Shown here one piece after another: positions 60,248 to 64,000 of a stretch of 64,000 nt of DNA (position 1 is its first letter; every line of letters begins with the position of its first letter). Below the pieces are notes generated by a model. That model searched no databases. It had not been told where the DNA came from and was given only the letters and a program-made list of their open reading frames with translations. The translations under genes were made by a program, and so were the position numbers. Source of the DNA: Marisediminitalea aggregata (lineage in GTDB: Bacteria > Pseudomonadota > Gammaproteobacteria > Enterobacterales > Alteromonadaceae); NCBI RefSeq assembly GCF_900129565.1, contig NZ_FQWD01000001.1, forward strand, positions 310,001 to 374,000, given 5' to 3'.

Positions 60248-62713
60248 TTAGTTTGGATCTTTCAGCAAGCGTATCCCATAAATACCACCAGCAACAGAGC
60301 CAGAGGCTGCACTAAAGCGCAGTGTAAGCACGTTTGCCTTGCGCATGGCCGGACTTAACGGGTAATCCACCGTGTAAAAATCCGTCTCAGGTTCACCAAC
60401 CGGTAGCGATACATCTGCTAATAGCTCGTTGTTCAGTGAAATCGAGAACTGTCTGCCTACGTCACCTTTGAAGTACGTGATCCGCAATACGCCAGCCTCA
60501 AGGGCTTTATTGCTTAAACGGTATTCAAAGAAGCCAGTGGCGTCGCGCCAGTGCATGCCGTTGTTCACCCCGGCACGTGTTTGTTCGCCACGGAAGTCAT
60601 GCTCTACTTCTGGCTGTTGCTCTCCAGGCGTAATGGCATCTACTGTCATGGCTTTTAGTGCGGCCAGTTCAGCCGCTTTTGCATTAGCACTTTTTACGTA
60701 ATCATCGAACGCGGTTTCCGGCATTTGCGGCCAGTACACCTGATAACGGGCGTCGTGCAAACGGAAGAAGGGAATAAGGCGCGTAACGGCGTTTTGATCA
60801 ACCGGATTCGCAATAGCCACGTTACCACTGGCAACAAAAGACAATGACGTTGGATCGGGGCGTTGGAGCTGTTGCAAGAATGCGTCGGGCTCACCCAGCA
60901 TAATAGGCAACGCCTCAGGCGGGCATACAGGTCCAGCGGCAATGTGACCCATGCGGCTGTCGTCAGCCACAAAGTTCAGCGTTTCATTTTCAAATGCGGT
61001 AACAGGCGTCGCCATGACGACGGGCCCATACATTACGGAATAGTAGTCCTGACCATCCGGTAACTGCTCAGTGGTGAGCGTTGGGTTTAATTTGAAAGTT
61101 ACTGTGTCACCCATGTTCCAGTCTCGCGTTACTTGCCAGTAACCGTTTGTGAGTACAGCACTCACTGGTTGGCCATTAACGCTAATCGCTAACTCGCCTT
61201 CTGACCAGCCGGGTTGACGCAGGTTAAGCGTAAATGGCGTGTCATCGCGTTCAGTATTCACCGTTAAAATCACCGCGTTATTGTCGGGGAAGGCGGTTCG
61301 CTGAGTAACGGTAACGCCGGTTTCCGGCCAGTGTAATGAGGCTGGCATAAACAGGTTTACCCATAGCTCGTCGTTTGAGTGAGTAAACGCTAACTCTCCA
61401 TACTTACTATGGTTTTCAATACCTGATCCGACACAACACCACATAGAGTCATGTACTGAGGAATACATGCGGTAATGACCCGGACGCATGGATGTAAAGT
61501 ACACCAGGCCACCGTGCTGCGGGTGCTGGCTAGATAGAATGTGGTTGTATGTGGCGCGCTCATAAAAGTCCAGATAGCGAGCATCACCCGTGCGAAGAAA
61601 CAGCATTTTGCTGAGCTTCATCATGTTGTAGGTGTTACAGGTTTCCGGCCCTTCTATGTCTTCCACCATAGGGGTGAAATCGTTGTCATCGTGGAAGTGT
61701 TCACGCACACTGTTGCCCCCCATACTCACGCTGCGATGCTGACTCACGGTATCCCAGAAGAACGTCGCTGCTTTTTCCCAGGCGGCGTCATCGTTCAGCT
61801 CTGCGACACGCAGGGCACCAATGATTTTTGGAATTTGTGTGTTGGCGTGCAAACCGGTCAGTTGATCCTGACCTGCAATTAACGGTTGAATGATTTTCTG
61901 ATGAGTAAACTGCTGGCCTAGTTTCAGATAACGCGGGTCGTTGAAAATAGCGGCCATATCGGCAAACACTTCATTGAGTCCGCCGTGCTCTGAGTACAGC
62001 ATCTGCTGAAATTGCTCATCCGTAAGATTAGCCGTGGTGTCGAGTATCCATTCACCCAACGAACTTAACATAGCTTTTGCCAAGGGCTGATGCGCTATCT
62101 CATAAGCATCGCGTAATCCGTGAAAAATCTTGTCAATATTGTATAGCGGTACCCAACGGTCGTTCAGACTGAACAAATCCGCTTTGATTTCGCCGGCTTT
62201 AATTTGCGCCCACATAGCCTGACTGTTTGGAATACCGCCAAGATACCCGCCCGTCGCTTGTTGGGCGCGGTGCAGTTCATTGAGCATATATTGCAAACGC
62301 TGCAACAGCGCTTCATCACCCGTTGACGCATACGCCAGACTCAATGCACTTAAATAGTGACCGCCGATATGGCCGTCCAACCCGGAATTTTCCCAGTTGC
62401 CGTAGGAATCTTCTTTCGGTGTCAGGCCTGCCTCACGTAAATAGGGCGCAAGCAACCTGTCTGGCTCCATGGCGAGCAAGTAGCTGACATTAGTGTGCAT
62501 TGCATGGGCAAAAGGCCCATCGGTTATGCGTACCTGAGACAGGTCGAATAATTTGCCTACCGGCATAGTATGGTGGGCGGCAGCTGAGCTTGCCTGCTCA
62601 GCAGTGACTTGCGCTTGGGGATTGGCGCTATCAGCAGTACATGCCGACAATGTCGGCAGCAGGGCGCTGGCGCAAAACGCCAGACACCATTTTTTAAAGA
62701 CAGGATTCATCAT
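60248..62713 (-). CDS. GH127/GH146 beta-L-arabinofuranosidase, lipoprotein
   Basis: The 821-residue precursor has lipobox TLSAC (Cys about 25). The catalytic domain (about 50-560) is the DUF1680/GH127 type: GHIGGHYLSALSLAY, then EGPETCNTYNMMK and SMWCCVGSGIENHSKYGE, which supply the zinc-binding Glu and three Cys, one being the nucleophile. Two smaller C-terminal domains follow (about 560-680 and 700-821), as in GH146-like enzymes. It removes beta-L-arabinofuranose from arabinan or arabinogalactan side chains. It lies 24 bp downstream of the GH43 gene in the same operon. Two adjacent ATGs mark the start. Confidence 0.85.
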   Translation of the reverse strand: MMNPVFKKWCLAFCASALLPTLSACTADSANPQAQVTAEQASSAAAHHTMPVGKLFDLSQVRITDGPFAHAMHTNVSYLLAMEPDRLLAPYLREAGLTPKEDSYGNWENSGLDGHIGGHYLSALSLAYASTGDEALLQRLQYMLNELHRAQQATGGYLGGIPNSQAMWAQIKAGEIKADLFSLNDRWVPLYNIDKIFHGLRDAYEIAHQPLAKAMLSSLGEWILDTTANLTDEQFQQMLYSEHGGLNEVFADMAAIFNDPRYLKLGQQFTHQKIIQPLIAGQDQLTGLHANTQIPKIIGALRVAELNDDAAWEKAATFFWDTVSQHRSVSMGGNSVREHFHDDNDFTPMVEDIEGPETCNTYNMMKLSKMLFLRTGDARYLDFYERATYNHILSSQHPQHGGLVYFTSMRPGHYRMYSSVHDSMWCCVGSGIENHSKYGELAFTHSNDELWVNLFMPASLHWPETGVTVTQRTAFPDNNAVILTVNTERDDTPFTLNLRQPGWSEGELAISVNGQPVSAVLTNGYWQVTRDWNMGDTVTFKLNPTLTTEQLPDGQDYYSVMYGPVVMATPVTAFENETLNFVADDSRMGHIAAGPVCPPEALPIMLGEPDAFLQQLQRPDPTSLSFVASGNVAIANPVDQNAVTRLIPFFRLHDARYQVYWPQMPETAFDDYVKSANAKAAELAALKAMTVDAITPGEQQPEVEHDFRGEQTRAGVNNGMHWRDATGFFEYRLSNKALEAGVLRITYFKGDVGRQFSISLNNELLADVSLPVGEPETDFYTVDYPLSPAMRKANVLTLRFSAASGSVAGGIYGIRLLKDPN

Positions 62714-62737
62714 AGCGTTTTGCTTATTGTTGTGTGT

Positions 62738-63682
62738 TTATGGCTGGCCGGGCTTTCCGAAAATCGGCATGCCGTTCTCGTCCCACTTCAGGTGTTTCAC
62801 AAACGTATGGCGGTCTGGGTTCCACAGCGGGTCGCCTTCGATTTCAGTGTACTGACGGCAGTGATACACCAGCACGTCATTGCCATCCTGATCAACGGTA
62901 AAGCTGTTGTGGCCCGGACCGAACATTTCTTTAGGCTCGTTTGTCAGGAACACAGGCTCCTGCGACTTAGTCCAGCTGGCAGGGTCCATGAGATCGCTGT
63001 CCAGGTCGGCGTACAACAAACCCATGGCGTAGTTTTCGTCGGTGGCGCTGGCGGAATAGGTCATGAAGATCTTGCCGTTACGCTTAATGACGTTCGGCCC
63101 TTCGTTCACCCAAAAACCAATGATTTCCCACGGCAACTCAGGCACAGTTAATCGTGCGATATCACCGGTAATTTTGGTTGGGGTTTCCATCTTCGCCAGA
63201 TACAGATTTGAGTTGCCGCGGATACCCGGCTCTTTCTGCGCCCAGCAATAGTACAACTCGTCGTTGTGATAGAAGGTGGTGGCGTCAAGACAGAAGGTAT
63301 CCCATGGCGTTTCAATCTGACCACAGAATTCCCATTCGCCGTCTACCGGGTTGGCGGCGTCACACTTGATGGCGTACATCCGGTGCTGGAACAGATCATC
63401 CTTGATTTCACGGCTCGGGGCGGCGGCGAAATACACATACCACGCGCCTTCGTTGAAATGGATCTCGGGTGCCCAGATAAGCTCACTGTAGGGGCCGGTG
63501 TCGGGCTTAGTCCAAACCATACGCGTCGGCGCTTGCGCCAGGCCTTCGATTGTTTCTGCACGGCGTAACTCAATTCCATCGTAGGCAGGGACTGACGCAG
63601 TAAAGTAATAAAAACCATCAGTGTGCTTGAAAATAAACGGGTCAGCGCGTTGAGGGATCAACGGCTCATTGGTATTCATCAT
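62738..63682 (-). CDS. Cytoplasmic GH43 glycosidase, probable alpha-L-arabinofuranosidase
   Basis: The 314-residue protein has no signal peptide. The base Asp is in RADPF, the modulator Asp in CLDATTF, the acid Glu in WVNEGPNV, and FGPGHNSF is conserved. Its sequence is clearly related to the exported GH43 enzyme at 5538-6575. It should act in the cytoplasm on short arabino-oligosaccharides brought in by the transporter encoded upstream, whose stop overlaps its start (ATGA). GGAG lies seven bases before the first of two ATGs. Confidence 0.85.
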   Translation of the reverse strand: MMNTNEPLIPQRADPFIFKHTDGFYYFTASVPAYDGIELRRAETIEGLAQAPTRMVWTKPDTGPYSELIWAPEIHFNEGAWYVYFAAAPSREIKDDLFQHRMYAIKCDAANPVDGEWEFCGQIETPWDTFCLDATTFYHNDELYYCWAQKEPGIRGNSNLYLAKMETPTKITGDIARLTVPELPWEIIGFWVNEGPNVIKRNGKIFMTYSASATDENYAMGLLYADLDSDLMDPASWTKSQEPVFLTNEPKEMFGPGHNSFTVDQDGNDVLVYHCRQYTEIEGDPLWNPDRHTFVKHLKWDENGMPIFGKPGQP

Positions 63683-64000
63683 GACTGAACTCCACGTGTC
63701 ATGTTAGAGGTAGAAGGCACGGTGTCGCTTGCGGTTGATTCCGCCTTAGCCGTTGCTGCACGGTTGTCTGCAACCACTTTGGCAAGCTTTGCATATTCGT
63801 CGTCGGTGATCACATAGCGATTCATCAGCCAGCCCACCAGATAATGGAAGAAGCCTGAAATCACTGTTAGCATCAGCACAATACCGGTAAGCGTGAATTC
63901 GCTTTGCTCTGTGCCCGGCGTGTATTCAAAATACGCCAGCAGCCAGCCAACCAAGGCTCCAGCCACACCCATTCCGGCTTTTTGACAGAATGAGATACCA
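63679..64000 (-). CDS. GPH-type sugar:cation symporter, C-terminal part
   Basis: The frame is open to the end of the window, so the N-terminal part lies beyond base 64000; about 106 C-terminal residues are seen. SFCQKAGMGVAGALVGWLLA is typical of the MelB/XylP (GPH) transporters, followed by two more helices and a Ser/Thr-rich tail. Members import oligosaccharides with Na+ or H+. The four-base overlap with the GH43 gene shows a common operon, so arabino-oligosaccharides are the likely cargo. Confidence 0.78.
   Translation of the reverse strand, partial: GISFCQKAGMGVAGALVGWLLAYFEYTPGTEQSEFTLTGIVLMLTVISGFFHYLVGWLMNRYVITDDEYAKLAKVVADNRAATAKAESTASDTVPSTSNMTRGVQS

Noticed and set aside
1..64000. 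CRISPR arrays, tRNA or rRNA genes, prophage or integrase genes
   Set aside because: I found no regularly spaced repeats, no cloverleaf-like sequence and no phage or integrase protein among the frames.

Overview
The window looks like chromosomal DNA of a marine or saline gammaproteobacterium of the Alteromonadales, most likely Alteromonadaceae. This rests on gene content only (no rRNA or housekeeping marker is present): many TonB-dependent receptors, two of them of the large polysaccharide type, pectin and arabinan enzymes, an ExoP-like GH3 enzyme beside tandem tryptophan-halogenase-like genes, and ArgP/ArgO. I see no tRNA, rRNA, CRISPR array, phage or plasmid replication gene. The only mobile element I can support is a 279-bp MITE.

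Layout. Bases 1-9.8 kb hold the end of an SSS sugar symporter, a CE6/SASA-type esterase, a Fur-controlled siderophore receptor, two small membrane-protein genes (one frameshifted at a 5-bp repeat), two divergent GH43 arabinan enzymes and an SLC13-type permease whose stop codon is the MITE target site. Bases 10-23.7 kb form a pectin locus: a 2055-residue lipoprotein joining a pectin methylesterase and a pectate lyase with repeated accessory modules, a large TonB-dependent receptor, a second pectate lyase, a DeoR regulator and an MFS transporter. The receptor and the second lyase share a LacI-type palindrome. Bases 23.8-39 kb read as a zinc-starvation island with three Zur-type boxes: an ABC-2 transporter operon ending in a TonB-dependent receptor, two COG0523 metallochaperones, ZrgA (DUF2796), a MerC-like protein, DUF1826, two DUF3299 proteins, and an ABC ATPase with an FtsX-like permease.

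Bases 39-53.7 kb form a probable beta-glucan locus: a GH3 lipoprotein, four consecutive tryptophan-halogenase-like genes (one degenerate), an FKBP, a DoxX-like protein, a 1077-residue TonB-dependent receptor and a TPR-like periplasmic protein. The GH3 operon and the receptor share the identical 14-bp palindrome TGTAAGCGCTTTCA. Bases 53.9-60.2 kb are more ordinary: ArgO/ArgP, a MarR-controlled VanAB-like Rieske oxygenase pair with a clear operator over the promoter, a catalase and an FKBP. The window ends in a minus-strand arabino-oligosaccharide operon (GPH-type transporter, cytoplasmic GH43, GH127/GH146 lipoprotein).

Together the genes suggest a polysaccharide-degrading heterotroph. Pectin and arabinan are cut at the cell surface and imported by TonB-dependent receptors and inner-membrane symporters, beta-glucan is handled by a separate regulon, and a large Zur regulon handles zinc limitation. 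The parts most worth following up are the Zur-controlled ABC-2/receptor operon, the halogenase array, the shared operator pairs, and the slippage-prone frameshift at 5.3 kb.
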